NCBI RefSeq assembly: GCF_964204865.1
Contig: NC_135255.1
Location: forward strand, 14,661,135-14,725,134
Length of the DNA stretch: 64,000 bases
DNA from: Styela clava
Lineage: Eukaryota; Chordata; Ascidiacea; Stolidobranchia; Styelidae
Reading direction: 5' to 3'
Of this stretch, positions 11,162 through 23,262 are shown piece by piece (position 1 is the stretch's first letter; each line of letters begins with the position of its first letter). The translations under genes and the position numbers were made by a program. The notes beneath the pieces were generated by a model that was given only the letters and a program-made list of their open reading frames with translations, ran no database searches and had not been told where the DNA came from.

Positions 11162-14100
11162 ATGAATTTGAACAACAATTCAGAGTTCAAAGATTTGGAG
11201 AAATTTTTGGCAAAAGTTGATGATGTGGGTGAGTTGTTGGTCTCTGTCTTGCCTTACATAGAAGTCGGGTAATTTGATAAGTTATCGTTAATAAACTGGA
11301 TGCGTATGCTATATCCTAGTAACTGTGTGCGTGCAAGGGGATGATTACTTGTCTAGATGTTGGTATAAAGCCGTGAAACAGTACAAAATATTCAAGTTAT
11401 CTCCTATTTTCAGAAAGTATTGTCAAAGGCTTCACATCAAAAGATGCAGATAAACAAAGTAATGCAATGACGAAAGCAGATGAACTTTTGAACAAAGAAT
11501 CTTCAACAGGATTCAACAAAACCATCATCAATAAGGATGCGTATAAAAATGAACATCCGGTATGTTGGACAAAACTATAAGATGTTTTATAGTACTGAAT
11601 GTTAGAACCCACTAATTTGCATTACCTATATTCGTATCCCTCGAAGATTTGCAGATTGAAATTTTTTGTTGGATGAATTATGTGAGACTAGCAAAATTTA
11701 TGCGTGATGGTTTATGCGCGTTGATTTTTTTTTTTTGCAAAAAATCTTTGAGCAAACCAATTCTGCTGCAAATCCCCATTTTCTACAGACACTCAAACCA
11801 ATTTGCCTGATATTTTTATTTATCCTAACCCATAACAACATGTCAACAAATTTTGTCTGCTAACAAGTGCTATGCGTAATATCAACCATTTTCCAAAAAA
11901 GTTCTCTTTTGAAACTGCCCTTGGTTTATGTAACTGCTGGTCTTTGAGGGCTTCATTCAGTGTTCTGTGTCCATGACGATGCATCTGTAAGAACTAACAG
12001 GTCGATTACGCTACCGACATGCATAGGTATTTTTCGTTCATGTCATTTGGGTATGCTTTTTTGTTGCCTTCCTTTACCTCTACGAAAAAATATGAAATTG
12101 CCATCCATCTGCTGATAGGTTGTGATTATTTTCAATAATGTTTACTTATGGACATGGTAAAATTATTGTTCACATTTTTGTGTTTATCAGAATGGAGGAA
12201 TACATGCAGGACCAACCATGTCTCAGGACCAATTCCTCAACGCTTTGGAAGCTGATGCAAATACGAGAGCACAAGCTAGAAGAGAGAGGCATAAGAAAGC
12301 GAATGAAATAAAAATGAAGGCAAATGATGCTTTCAAAAATGAAGAATACAAAACCGCACTATCATTGTATAGTGAAGCTATAACCGTTGCAAAGGATCTT
12401 ACTCCGTTATATACAAATCGTGCGATGACTCATATCAAACTTCAACAATATGATGAGTCGATAGCTGACTGCGAAATGGCTCTTCGGGTTAGTATAATTA
12501 AGTGTTTTTCAAAAAGATTTACTTCTAAGAAAAAGATTTTTTAATGTTTCATAATTTTCGAAATACATTTTCTCGTACTTTTTTTATACAAGGCTTTTTC
12601 ACATCTTTCGCTCTGAACAAGGCTTGAACAAGCAGCCAATGATATCTAACAATATGTAAGAAGCATTATTTGGGAGGTGTCTCACAGTGGCATATCTTCA
12701 TTTATTTATTATTTCCCGAGTGTAGGAGGGAGGGGGGGGGGGATATGTGATTTGAAGTCTGATGCATAGTTAATCATAATGCTTTACACTAGTCCAGTGG
12801 TTCCCAACCAACCACCTATTTTGAAACTCTTTATTTCTCCCTCACTTTGCATAAAAACTTCAATCTTCAGAGTATTGGATTCTGCCGTTGTCCTGCCTTT
12901 GTACAATTCAAGTAGTTTATAATCTGTGTATAAATAAGTATTATAGTGATAATGAAGAACTAAAGAATATTAGTGATACTACAGCAAATATTAAGCGGAA
13001 TCCCTCCCCAAGAATAACAAAATTCTTTCATGACGAGGAATTCCCATCGGATTGGAAAGCGCTGCACTAGGCCATTGCGTCGCCGGTAAATGTTGAAACC
13101 TTACTTTACGAATTACACTGTCGTAACTGGTATCAAGTTTACCACTTTGCAAATTATTTTTTGTTATCTGCCCATTTAATCCTCAGTAATGATAACATCA
13201 AATTTTAATAGGTGGAATCAACCTGGATCAAGGCCTATGTTGTCAAAGGAAATGCATTAAAATTGCAAAAGAAATATCCGGAAGCAATCGAAACGTATAA
13301 AGAAATACTAACGCATAATAAAGACAAAATGAAATTGGTTCAAGGTAATGAAATAAAAAAATTAATATCATGCATTATTTAAATTATATTCATTAAAATT
13401 GCATTAATAATATATCAACTGGGGAATCATCATTTATCGTACATAATTTATTATGTTTTCATCTCACTTTTTCTTCGGTTTAAATTGCTGTTTTCTTGCG
13501 CTCTGAATCATTTGGTAGAGTTGTGTTGTTCCAGGGGGAAGGCTGTAAGACATTGTTTTGATAAAGATGAATCGTTTCGAAGTTATAGAATCTGATGAAG
13601 GTGGGATTTTGGAAAAAATATAAATTTGATCAAAATTCCAAAGAATGGCTTTCGAAGAAATTAACTCCAGTAAAGTTTGTCATTAATGTGTCATTCTGTG
13701 ATATAGAATTTTAGTAAAATTTGGCAAATTGTAATATTACTGAATAGGGAACCAAAATGAAATAACCTGTTCATACCCAGCATATCATCTGTTCGAATAT
13801 GGCACTCTCAAAAATGGTTAAGCTCTTTTTTCGATCGAATTTTAAGGTTGGGAAAAATTATATTTCGTCCCATTCTTGGATGTATTTCTTACTTTTTTTT
13901 TCCAGATTATGTCAGTCAAGCTGAGGAAGAGCAAAGGGTTGAAGAACTAGAACAAAAAGCAAAGAAGAGCATCGAAGAAAATGTTCCGGCTGCTGAAGGT
14001 GTTGCCAAGTTAATTCATACCATTGGTACAAGGCTTGAAATCAAACATGAGTCTGAAGAAAATATGTTTAGATATTATGCTGGAGGTTTCAGAATGTTGT

Positions 14101-17100
14101 CTGCACAGTTAAAAGATGGTGAGATGTTCTTTAAGTTTGTTTATTTGGTTATTTTTTATTCAACATTTTTTTTTATTTGGGTTGACTATCAAGAAATTAA
14201 AGACTATTTGTTGCTAAGATTTATATATTTATCCTGACGGAGAGGAAAGTCAATAAGACGACTTACTGGGTTTTGTCAACCAGTTACCTGTTTTAGATGC
14301 ATGGACTTGATGGTGGAGAAGGCCGTAACCGACCAGCGGCCATGTGAACCATTCTGTGGCGACTGTGAGTCCAGCAATCTTTTCTTACATAATTATCCTG
14401 CACAGGATTCGAACCTGGGAACTTTGCTTTTGTACAGTTTAGGTAGTTGCGATGATTTGTGCATAAATAAGTTATTAGCAAATACAAAGCAAAATTTCAC
14501 TTCCCGAATAACAAAAATCCAATCTACGGGAGAAATACTCCCTGGTTGGAAAACTTTATTTTATAGCAGTGGTTCTCAACCAGGAGTCCGCGGACCCCCG
14601 GTGGTCCGCAAAGCATTTCCAGGAGGTCCGCGATCAAATTAAGATTTTAGGAAATTATTTGCAGTTTAATAACATTTTTTTTTTGTAATTCGCTCGAACA
14701 ATTGCTGCCTATGACAATGTGACAATAGACTACAAAAGCTATTTTGATTTATCTCCCATAAACCTTTTGTCACAAATACGAGTTATGACATCACAATGAT
14801 AAATACGAGAACGCAGCTACAGTGATTTCAAGGGCATGTGGTCACTGGTCACGTTCTCATTTGAATCGAAGTAGCTAGTTGTCTCTACAGCCAGTGTGTA
14901 ACAAAGGAGATTGTGTTGCTTTCTAAAACCTAACCAGCATGGCTAAATCAAAAAAGTACTCGGAAAGTTATCTTGAAATGGTGTGTCCTCAGTGTCAGAG
15001 GGTGGCAAGGAAAAACCGCAATGCCTTTTATGTTGTGTTATACTCAGCACCTTTCTCACAAATCACTTTCTCGGTTTTGGTGCGCCATTTTGCTGTCTTA
15101 CCCAAAAGTCTCAATGGAAGCATTACGTGTTATTGTTTCATTCGCCTCCACTTACCTTTGTGAAAATGGATTTTCTGCTCTCGTTCATATCAAATCCAAG
15201 GCTCGTAACCAACTAAACGTCGAAGACGATATGCGTCTATCGTTATCAAAACACGACCACATATTTCAAGACTTGCTTCTGATATGCAACAGCAGAAATC
15301 CCATTGAGTGTAATCGATTTGACAAAATAAATAAAATGTCCGCTAGTTTGGTGTAATTTTTGACTTGGTTGAATCTGTATGGAACATTAGGTTGCTGTTT
15401 AAGCTATAAACTAAATTTCAAATAAAAAAAACTTTTGAGGGGTTCGCGACTGCTTTGAGAGCACCAGAACGGTCCGCAAAGACAAAAAGGTTGAGAACCA
15501 CAGCTTTATAAGATGTTTATAGGTGACATTAATTCCACTTTGTGCAAGTTTTGAGTAATTTTAATCATATTTGACTTGCTTGAAACTAGGCTTCGAACAA
15601 CTTTTTATTGAATGAGTTATTATGTTTCAAAATATTTTACTATTTTGTTTTATAAATTTCAGATAACTCCAGGACGATATTCCGGACAGAAGGTGGATTC
15701 AAGATACTTGCAGCAAAACCATATTTGCGAAAAACACTCCTGGGGAAAGCTTTCGCTTACGGTCAACAATCTGATTTTGCGTGTTCTGTACTTCACACAA
15801 TACAATCTGCATGTTCAAAATGCCCAGAGAATACAACTGCATTTCTTCAAGAACAATTAATGTCCGAGGTAAGGTGTTGATGACTGAATTTTCAGATAAA
15901 TGGAGAAGTTTTATAATAGACTTAAATTCAGATAATTGTGATTATTGCTTTTGTGATATTAATTTAATCTATGTGTTACAATTTTCGTTTGTTTTCCAAT
16001 TTCTGACAACAAACAAATGAGTTAATCATGCAAAGACTAATTTTTCTTGTGACTGATACAGATGGCAGAATTTAGAGAATCTTTGAAAATTCGTTTTTAT
16101 CCCCAATGTTCTTCTAAAAATCTAAAATGTAGTCAATATGGTCATCGATTATCTGTCCTGGTCCATGAACGGCTACAGTTTTATTTAGGTTATAGATAAT
16201 CAGCAATCATTTTTTTTTAGTTTTATTTTATGCTTTAGTCAATAGAAATCCAATTATCGAATCATCAGTGTTAAGTGTATATGTTTCTCAGAAATAATAT
16301 ATTAACAAAGTTTGTATCAATAAAATTGAGACATATTTCACCATGGAATCCACCAAGCTGAAACATGACCTTGACATGGACTGGTAACTGGACGAGAGGC
16401 CGTGGTTTCCCATAATTTTTAGGTCTCATTGATTTTCATCTCCTTCGAGATAAATGTGAAAATCCTTATTTCTCTAGTCTCTAAATTTTTTTCTTTTTGT
16501 CTATAGATGATGATGAACTTGATGGAAAGTGACGACAAGCAGGTGAAACGTGCAGCTATATGTTGTTTCATCGAGTTTGCATCAAATGATAAAATGATCG
16601 ACACTGTGTTGGATATCTTCAAAGCTACCTGGTAATTTCTTTTATAATGTTTCTCAGACACAAATGGGTCGTTTTGTCACTTCATATTTTTCTTCTCATT
16701 GCTGTGTAAAATTGCTTTTCTCTATTTAACTTTGACATTTTCAGTGGTTAAAGATTGTTGTTGTCGCTAAAAGTCTTATTTACTTTCTGTGGACACTATA
16801 ACCTCTATGAATTTCATTTTGATGAGTCGATGACACCATCAAAATAAAAAATTGTCGTGGTTTTGTGATTGTGAGTGCATTTCAAGAATATCAGGCTGAA
16901 GACTACCGGTACTGTAAGATTTGATGCTACTCTGTTTTGGTCGCATATATTTGAGCATCTCTCTCTTGTTTTGATTGGAATCAATTTTAGAGTAATAATA
17001 TTCTAACTAGTTTGGCTACTTTTCAGGTTAACAGCAAATCTTCTAAGCAAAGACACAACCAAGTTGAAGTTATTAGATGAAGGGATTTTGTGCCTAAATC

Positions 17101-20100
17101 GATATTCTGAGAATAAAAGGTTGCTTTGCTAGTTTTATTTTTTTATCACTTGTATTCATATTTCGTGTTCATGATTTTTTCGACATTGCTTTTTTGTAAA
17201 AAGTTCTTACGTCTGTGAAAAATTCGCTCATTCCTACAACTAATATATTTTAAAATTTGAGTACTTGAAAGATAGGAAAAGATACTAAAAGGCTATTACT
17301 ATTTCTTTTCTATGAATTTTATGGAGCCCGATGTATAATTCATGGGTTTACTTTCATATTACCATATATTTGAAACAATTGCTTATGACGTTGAGTCATT
17401 TCTTCTATTATTTTACTGACATTGAGGTGGCCATATTAAAACATCATGTCCATATACCGTATTTTATGTACCATAAGGCGAACCAATTTATAAGGCGCAC
17501 TGTGGATAAATTGCATAGATTGGGTTTTTATAAGGTGCATCGGGTTTAAGTGTACACAATAAGGCATGAAGCACTACCTGATACACACATTAGGCGCACC
17601 GGCTTATAAGGTACACAATTGATTTTTAAGAAAAAGGGGATTTAAAGCGCGTCTTATGGTCCGTTAAATACAGTATTCGGACACTGGCTCTCTCGTTTTT
17701 AATGAATTTTGTAAAAAAATTTCAGCTTTTATACTGAATAATACTCAATATCATTTCCAATGTTCACTTACAGGTTTCGACAAGATGTTGTGCCAGAATT
17801 CGATGCATTGGTGCTTCAAGTTTTCAAAAAGTTTATTGTAAGTTAATACGACTCTATTATACCATCATTTAAATAAATTAACAATTTGGACTTTATAATT
17901 AAGTTTTTTCACGAATTATTTCACTGATTATAGCACTATTTTGAATCAAGTATTATTTGCTTCATGGTATTCTACGTAAATCACGAAATGGTAATGATAA
18001 TTTGATTTAACTAAATTCTTCGAACATACATGTGATGTGGTCATATTACAGGCATTCAAATTATTATAATAATAGCATAATTTCGGATTTCAATGAATAT
18101 ATCTCCAAAATACTGTGAACTTTTTATTTTACTCTCAAATTTTTCGCTCTCTTATAAATAAGAGACAACATGAAGTCTGAAGATAATACATTTATTTCAA
18201 CAGGATGAAATAGCTCATAATCAAAGGAAAGAAATACCAAAATGTATTCAATGTTTATGTACGTTTGCAAAAAATAAAATGATATGTCAACAAGTATCAT
18301 CTAATGATGCTTTCTGGGAAAGTCTACTTTCATGTATTGTAAGTGTATTTGATTATTCCTTATCAGTAAGATGTCATTGGTACATTACGAAAAAAAAAAT
18401 TTTGTTTAAGTCACTTTTTGTAGTATAATGAAATATTTACATATCAACTCAGAAACTTACAAATATAAACATAATATTACATATCAGTTTTTGTCAAATT
18501 TAGTGATTTTATTAGAAACTAATTTAATTATGTGGAAATTTTTGCACGAAACGGTTTATTTTTACGAGGTGGAGATATGTCATACAACTGGGTCTGACAA
18601 GACAAGTCCTGCTCGTTCCTGTTATAATTTTTATCAGTTATGTGGATGCACTATATTTTGAGATCGTTGCATAGCATTATTGCTGCCGATTTTAATTGTT
18701 ACTGTCAATCTCTTTATAAATATGTTATTATGTGTAATATAAAACATAGGAACTTTTGCAACATCATGGTTGTACTTTCTTGCATATATGTTTTTTAATA
18801 TTATATTTCTTACCATTACGAGACGAATAAACATACATAATATACGTCAAACATATTTGAGATCATTTGTAGAATAAGTCATTTCTCTTTTTGTTTTTAT
18901 AGGATCGATGTATACATGTTATGGAACCCAGTTCATACAGAGATGATATTCTATCAAAAATGATGGATATTACAGAGATGCTATTGCTTCATTCCAATGA
19001 TTCTACAAGTAAAATTTCACCAAGATTAGCAGTTTGTATTCAACCTCTCCTCAATCATGGAAAAGAACATCTTGTAGTGGTAATGCTTATCTTTCTCTTA
19101 TTTCTGAAATTTTAGTTCAAACTTGAGCTGTATTTGAAACCACATTTAATAACTTTCAAAGTAATGTATTTGAGTAAAACTCATAAATTTGTGACACAAA
19201 AAAGAACTGTTTAGAGATGCACTTATAGATTTTTTGTCTCTCGTTTCCACATCTTGACCCTATAACAATCTCATCGACAAGAAGCCTTTAATTAACAAGG
19301 AGCAACTAATTATGAAGCATCGTGCTTGTCTGGTTTCAAGCTTGAATTTTGTGTGGGATAATTATTTGCAAGAGGATTGCTGGACTCACAGTTGTGGGTG
19401 GTTCACATAACCGCTGTTTGTTTGCGTCTTCCTCCACCATCCTTTCCTTTCCCTCAGACATGAAAATCCGAGATCATATCTCATAGATAGCCAACTTCAT
19501 GAAAAACCAAGTTGAAAATAGCATGGTTTAGGTGGAATTGATGGGCCACGTTGGACATTTCCTTCAATGACTTTTTCATACTTTTTTTTGGTTTTTTTTT
19601 TGGTATTCGTCCACAATTGATTTATAATAATATTCAGAAAACCATGACTGTTATTACGAGATGTTTGGAACGTTCAAAGGAAGCTGTGAAAAGTTTTCAG
19701 TCGTCTTCTGGATTGGTCTTCATTAAAAAGATTTACAAATCTATGAAGGTAAAAAGGTTTCACAGTTATTGAACATGACCTATGGATGGATTTGTTGTGT
19801 TGTTGTTGAGTTTTTCTTCTCTTCCTTGTTGTTATTGTGGAAAAACCAACTACATTTTTTCAACTACTGGGCGAATGGTTTAAAATTTTCAATGGTCAGG
19901 TTGTTGTTGTTGCTAGCTGTTTTCAGGATACTAATTTTATCTATTTTGAAAATATTTGTGGGCTCTATGACATGAAAAAAAAATTTAAAGTGCACCTTCT
20001 GTCCTGTGAAATACAGTGCTTGAAAATTTATTGATTGATTTGCATCTAATTAAATTGACTTTACTTATCTTTTCATCTGTTGCAGAGTGAAGACATTATT

Positions 20101-21777
20101 ATGAGAACATATGCATTGAAGATCATGTGTCACTGTGGACAGACTGATCCCACTCTCCTCAAAAATGTACCAAAATTTGATAAAAGTATGTTTATTGATG
20201 TTTTTGCTTCTATTTTCACTTACCGTATATATGTGTATAAACAAAATTAAAAATTATATATTTATGTTTTATCAGGATATAATGCCATCAGAAAAATTCT
20301 GAGTTTGGAAGAAAATGAAGCTGATGTCATGAATCAGGGAATGGCTGCACTTTTATTAGGATGTTTGTCACAGGTAGGGTATATTGACTATAGCTGAATA
20401 AAAAGTTTGTTATATATACCATATTTTATGGAACATTAGGAGCGCTGTTAATAAATTGCTTAGATTGGGTTTTTATTCATACATAACGGCACACCGGGCT
20501 ATAAGACGCAGCAGTTTTTAAGAGGTTATATACGGCGGTGTGTATGTTAAACAATAGGAGCAGTACTGGTTTTGAATGTAGGCAATAAGGCATATAGCAC
20601 TAGCTTATCCAGACGTTAGGCACACCAGCTTATAAAGCACTCGATTAACTTTTGTCAAAAAAATAGGGTTTAATATCTGATATTCTGATATCAGAATCCA
20701 TATCTGATTTCAGAACATTGTTTTCATCGCTGAGTTTTTTCAGCTTGTCCGCTTCGTTAGTTTTCTATTTGAATGTCAGCAAGCAGATCAAAACTGGAAA
20801 TGAACAACACAGACGAACCAATGACATTTCTGTTTTTATTGTTTTAGATGTGATCGACCGGAAAATATATTGATTTATGTCACTTTCCACTTCAACTTGC
20901 CCCCATTTAGAATGTATTCCATATTCAAAATTATTTTCTCACAATGTATTCGGAATAGTGAAATATTTGGTTTTGGGCCGACCCTGCTTCCAGCCTAAGC
21001 AAACACTGCCATAGCTAAAGCGAATTTTCAGCAAATGAGGTTACCATTAACTTTAATCGTAGCTTGTAATCAGTATATCTGATCTTGAAATCTAATTTTA
21101 AATCGATAGTTACCTGGTGGAATGGATCCTTTGGTTGATTACAAAGAGGAAGCCTCCAATGTTGTTAAACACATGTTGGAATTGTGCAGATATTCAAAAA
21201 ATAACAATACAAGATACAACTGTGTCATTGCTCTCGGAAAAATGGCAAGCAATGATGGAAGGTATGGCTACAAACAAGTAGAGGAAACAATAATTTTATT
21301 TTGTGTAGTTCTCTTTAATAATGTATACATGGGAAGAAGTTTAGGTCATGGGATCAACTGATAGATTTTTTTGATTTGGTCAATGTTTTTTCTCTGTTCA
21401 TAAACCCTACCTCTGCATACTAGTTTTATTAGGTGTAATCATCATTATTGGGATTAAAGCTAGTTCATGCATCTGAAACAAATTACTGGCTAACTAATTC
21501 AATACCTGTCATGGACTGGTAACTGGGAGAGAGGCATTGGTTTGCCATATCATTAAGCCATCCTATTACCTTTCCTCTCCCCCGGTTTTAATATGTAAAT
21601 CCTATCCTATTCAAGACTTGTAAATGGTATCAACTTGATTGAATTATGTACACTTGTGATAAGTTGAACTAAATTATTGAAGTTAATATCTGAACTTTGT
21701 TTTACAGGATACTTGGGGAAGTTCGAAGATTTGATGGAATCAACATATTGTCCAAAAATAAGCCACCCCATGTTTAG
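11162..21777 (+). CDS. TTC12: TTC12, dynein-arm assembly TPR/armadillo protein (16 exons)
   Basis: Cytoplasmic co-chaperone-like protein needed to pre-assemble axonemal dynein arms; loss in humans causes primary ciliary dyskinesia. Exons: 11162-11228, 11414-11559, 12191-12487, 13212-13344, 13906-14118, 15663-15868, 16507-16631, 17027-17119, 17774-17837, 18204-18338, 18903-19079, 19638-19748, 20086-20185, 20276-20373, 21110-21261, 21708-21777. The joined frame is 728 residues (human 705) with all phases closing. The N-terminus DLEKFLAKVDDVESIVKGF and NKTII match the TTC12 signature. Three TPR units span about residues 98-205 (KANDAFKNEEYKTALSLYSE; LYTNRAMTHIKLQQYDESI). From about residue 260 to the end there are ARM-type helical repeats. 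The last exon ends GINILSKNKPPHV; the human protein also ends with LHGLEIL-type sequence. UNC45 was considered, but the N-terminus and length fit TTC12 better. Confidence 0.93.
12795..13072. repeat. hAT-like dispersed repeat in TTC12 intron 3
   Basis: It begins cagtggttcccaacc, a hAT-type terminal motif. Inner blocks (gcataaaaact, gtgtataaataagtattata, gataatga, gatactacagcaaat) recur at 33140-33345 in CHMP1 intron 2, and part of it resembles the segment after 14420. The right end is decayed. Confidence 0.6.
14229..14440 (+). repeat. Dispersed repeat with B-box-like motif
   Basis: Ordered blocks: tttatcctgacggagagg, a gcatggacttgatggtgg block, ccgaccagcggccatgtgaa, gagtccagcaatctttt, then ggattcgaacctggg, which resembles a pol III B box. 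The same order occurs at 24945-25215 and, reversed, at 19310-19510 and 27930-28182. This is the most frequent SINE-like repeat in the window. Confidence 0.6.
14567..15503 (+). mobile_element. Internally deleted hAT transposon in TTC12 intron 5
   Basis: The termini cagtggttctcaacc and ggttgagaaccacag are near-perfect inverted repeats. The flanks ttttatag and ctttataa agree at 6 of 8 bases, consistent with a decayed 8-bp target duplication of hAT type. Inner subterminal ggtccgc motifs face each other at both ends. It carries transposase remnants (next entry). Length is 937 bp, too short for an intact hAT. Confidence 0.85.
14939..15356 (+). pseudogene. hAT transposase remnant (ZBED5/FAM200-like)
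   Basis: Two ends of a transposase are fused by a large internal deletion. MAKSKKYSESYLEM (from 14939) resembles the N-terminus of ZBED5-like transposases, followed in another frame by a KEKPQCLLC stretch matching the start of the BED zinc finger. From about 15100, in a third frame, comes the C-terminal dimerisation segment: TYLCENGFSALVHIKSKARN, then QLNVEDDMRLSLS, ending at 15356. At least two frameshifts and the missing catalytic core make it non-functional. Confidence 0.8.
17455..17695. mobile_element. Inverted-repeat element with ataaggcgcac motifs
   Basis: The left end accgtattttatgtaccata followed by aggcg is answered by a right end whose reverse complement is aatactgtatttaacggacc followed by ataagacgcgc. 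Between them ataaggcgaac, ataaggcgcac, ataaggtgcat, ttaggcgcac and ataaggtacac recur every 20-50 bases, giving an internally repeated structure. It lies in TTC12 intron 8. Confidence 0.65.
19310..19510 (-). repeat. SINE-like dispersed repeat (reverse copy)
   Basis: Same family as 14229-14440, in reverse orientation: ggattgctggactcacag, ggttcacataaccgctg and cttcctccaccatc correspond to the reverse complement of that copy. It lies in TTC12 intron 11. Confidence 0.5.
20415..20660. mobile_element. Second, truncated copy of the ataaggcgcac element
   Basis: It starts taccatattttatggaacat and shares aaattgcttagattgggttt, caataaggcat, ttaggcacacc and cttataaagcac with 17455-17695. The right terminal repeat is missing. 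It lies in TTC12 intron 14. Confidence 0.55.
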
Positions 21778-22230
21778 TGATTTTTGATATTGTGTGTTAT
21801 TAATTTTTTACTTCAAATATTTATTTTAGTACAATGTTTTGTGTAGTGTTTTTTAGTTTTATACTTGTGTACGTTTGGTACTTAATATTTGTGATGTAGT
21901 GTCACTGTATAATTCTGTATTTAAAATCAAATTGTTCCACAAAATATAGATTCTATTTCAGTTTCTACATCAATGTTCAGACGTTGGTATTGGTTTGATA
22001 GAGGAACAGGGTAGATAAATTTTATGAATCATTCGTGTTGCTTCGCAGAGGCCTGAGTGCATGACCTTAACCTCGTCCATCATATTTATGTTGTTGTGTT
22101 GTATATGAAACATGATCCTTCCTCGTTGGTTGGGCACAGAAATTGGCACGGCATTGGATGGGGGTTCGTCAAAACTAAGATTCACAAATCAGGATGCGCG
22201 GTGCAAAAAGTTCGAGAAACTCTGCGTTAG

Positions 22231-22459
22231 AGCAACGATTCCCAATTGAGGAGGAATTTTGATTTTCTATATTAAATTGTATTTGGTGTAGTTTAACAAA
22301 TATTATTTAGTATTATTGTGATACGTACTCATGGATATTTTATAAAACTAAGCAAACTGTGCAAAAGCCAGAGCACAGACTAACTAGCTAAAGATTGAAC
22401 AAATACAAATGAAGAGATCGAAAAAAAAAAAAATTATTGAAAAAGGTTGGGAACCACTG
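22231..22459. mobile_element. Decayed hAT-like short element
   Basis: The right end aaaaggttgggaaccactgc is a typical hAT terminal sequence. The left end gcaacgattcccaattgagg is a mutated inverted partner. No coding sequence. Confidence 0.5.
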
Positions 22460-22631
22460 CACTATGACAGTTCAGTTTTGGTATTAAGTGAGCCAGTCTC
22501 ACCTAAACTTATCCTACCTTACGATTCTCTCATTCAAATTTGTTCGTAATTCTAAATAAGGCCATTATGGTGGAATGATAAACAAGAGTCAGTTACTCAA
22601 GTGAGCACCTCAAGCTCCACAAAGTTTTCAT

Positions 22632-22735
22632 GGCGCTCCCGAAGTCTGCGCATCAAAAGAGTGCACAACCTGAACGATGCCTGGTACACATACTATGTTC
22701 AGGAAGTGCGCCATCTTGGTGCACATACTTCTGGA
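22632..22735. mobile_element. Deletion derivative of the ctcccgaagtatg family
   Basis: Left end ggcgctcccgaagtctgcgc and right end cgccatcttggtgcacatac followed by ttctggagg match the termini of the 45366-45602 element. The centre, including the telomere-like motif, is lost. Confidence 0.6.
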
Positions 22736-23262
22736 GGTTCGTTAGTTGCAAACGAAAATCTTGAATCTCGGTGAACATGTGCCGATACATTTCTTAGACT
22801 GACAGGAATTCAGCTCTCATAGCCCAAGATCAAAAGGAAATTGTCGAATGTTCTATGTCCTAAATTGTTTTGACGAGCAGGTGAGTAGCAACTATTAGTT
22901 AAACCATGTCGCTGATGCCAACAAACAGTCAGAGCTACACGCACAGATTCAAATAAATGTTCTCTAATACAACAAGAAGCAAATCTTGCAGTGTGAGGAA
23001 TCGTTGCCAAGTAATCCACTAATGGTAATCTCGTATTTGACCGACAGACACACAATGCAGAAATTCCTGATTTTATTACCAACAATATAAAAATACATTA
23101 CAAGAATGATTTATAAAGACACTATAGGTCCCACCAACTAGTCCAAAAGAATTTTGCTAGTAACTGACTAATGTTTAGAAACATTGAGTGTAACTGCACA
23201 ATTCTTAGAAACGTTTATATGAATTACTGAAAAATAAACAATAATGCTTTAAAACTTTCAAA

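Larger units (their letters stand above)
21778..23262. other. Intergenic region between TTC12 and DET1 (convergent)
   Basis: 3' flanks of two convergent genes. It contains a decayed hAT-like short element at 22231-22459 (gattcccaatt at the left, aaggttgggaaccactgc at the right) and, at 22632-22735, a deletion derivative of the palindromic family seen at 45366-45602. No additional gene is visible. Confidence 0.5.

Noticed and set aside
14403-14420. tRNA gene suggested by ggattcgaacctggg
   Set aside because: Only a B-box-like motif; no acceptor stem or anticodon arm can be folded, and it belongs to a dispersed repeat.
11162-21777. UNC45 as identity of the TPR/armadillo gene
   Set aside because: UNC45 has a different N-terminus and is longer (about 930 residues) with a UCS domain; TTC12 N-terminus, length and ARM part fit.
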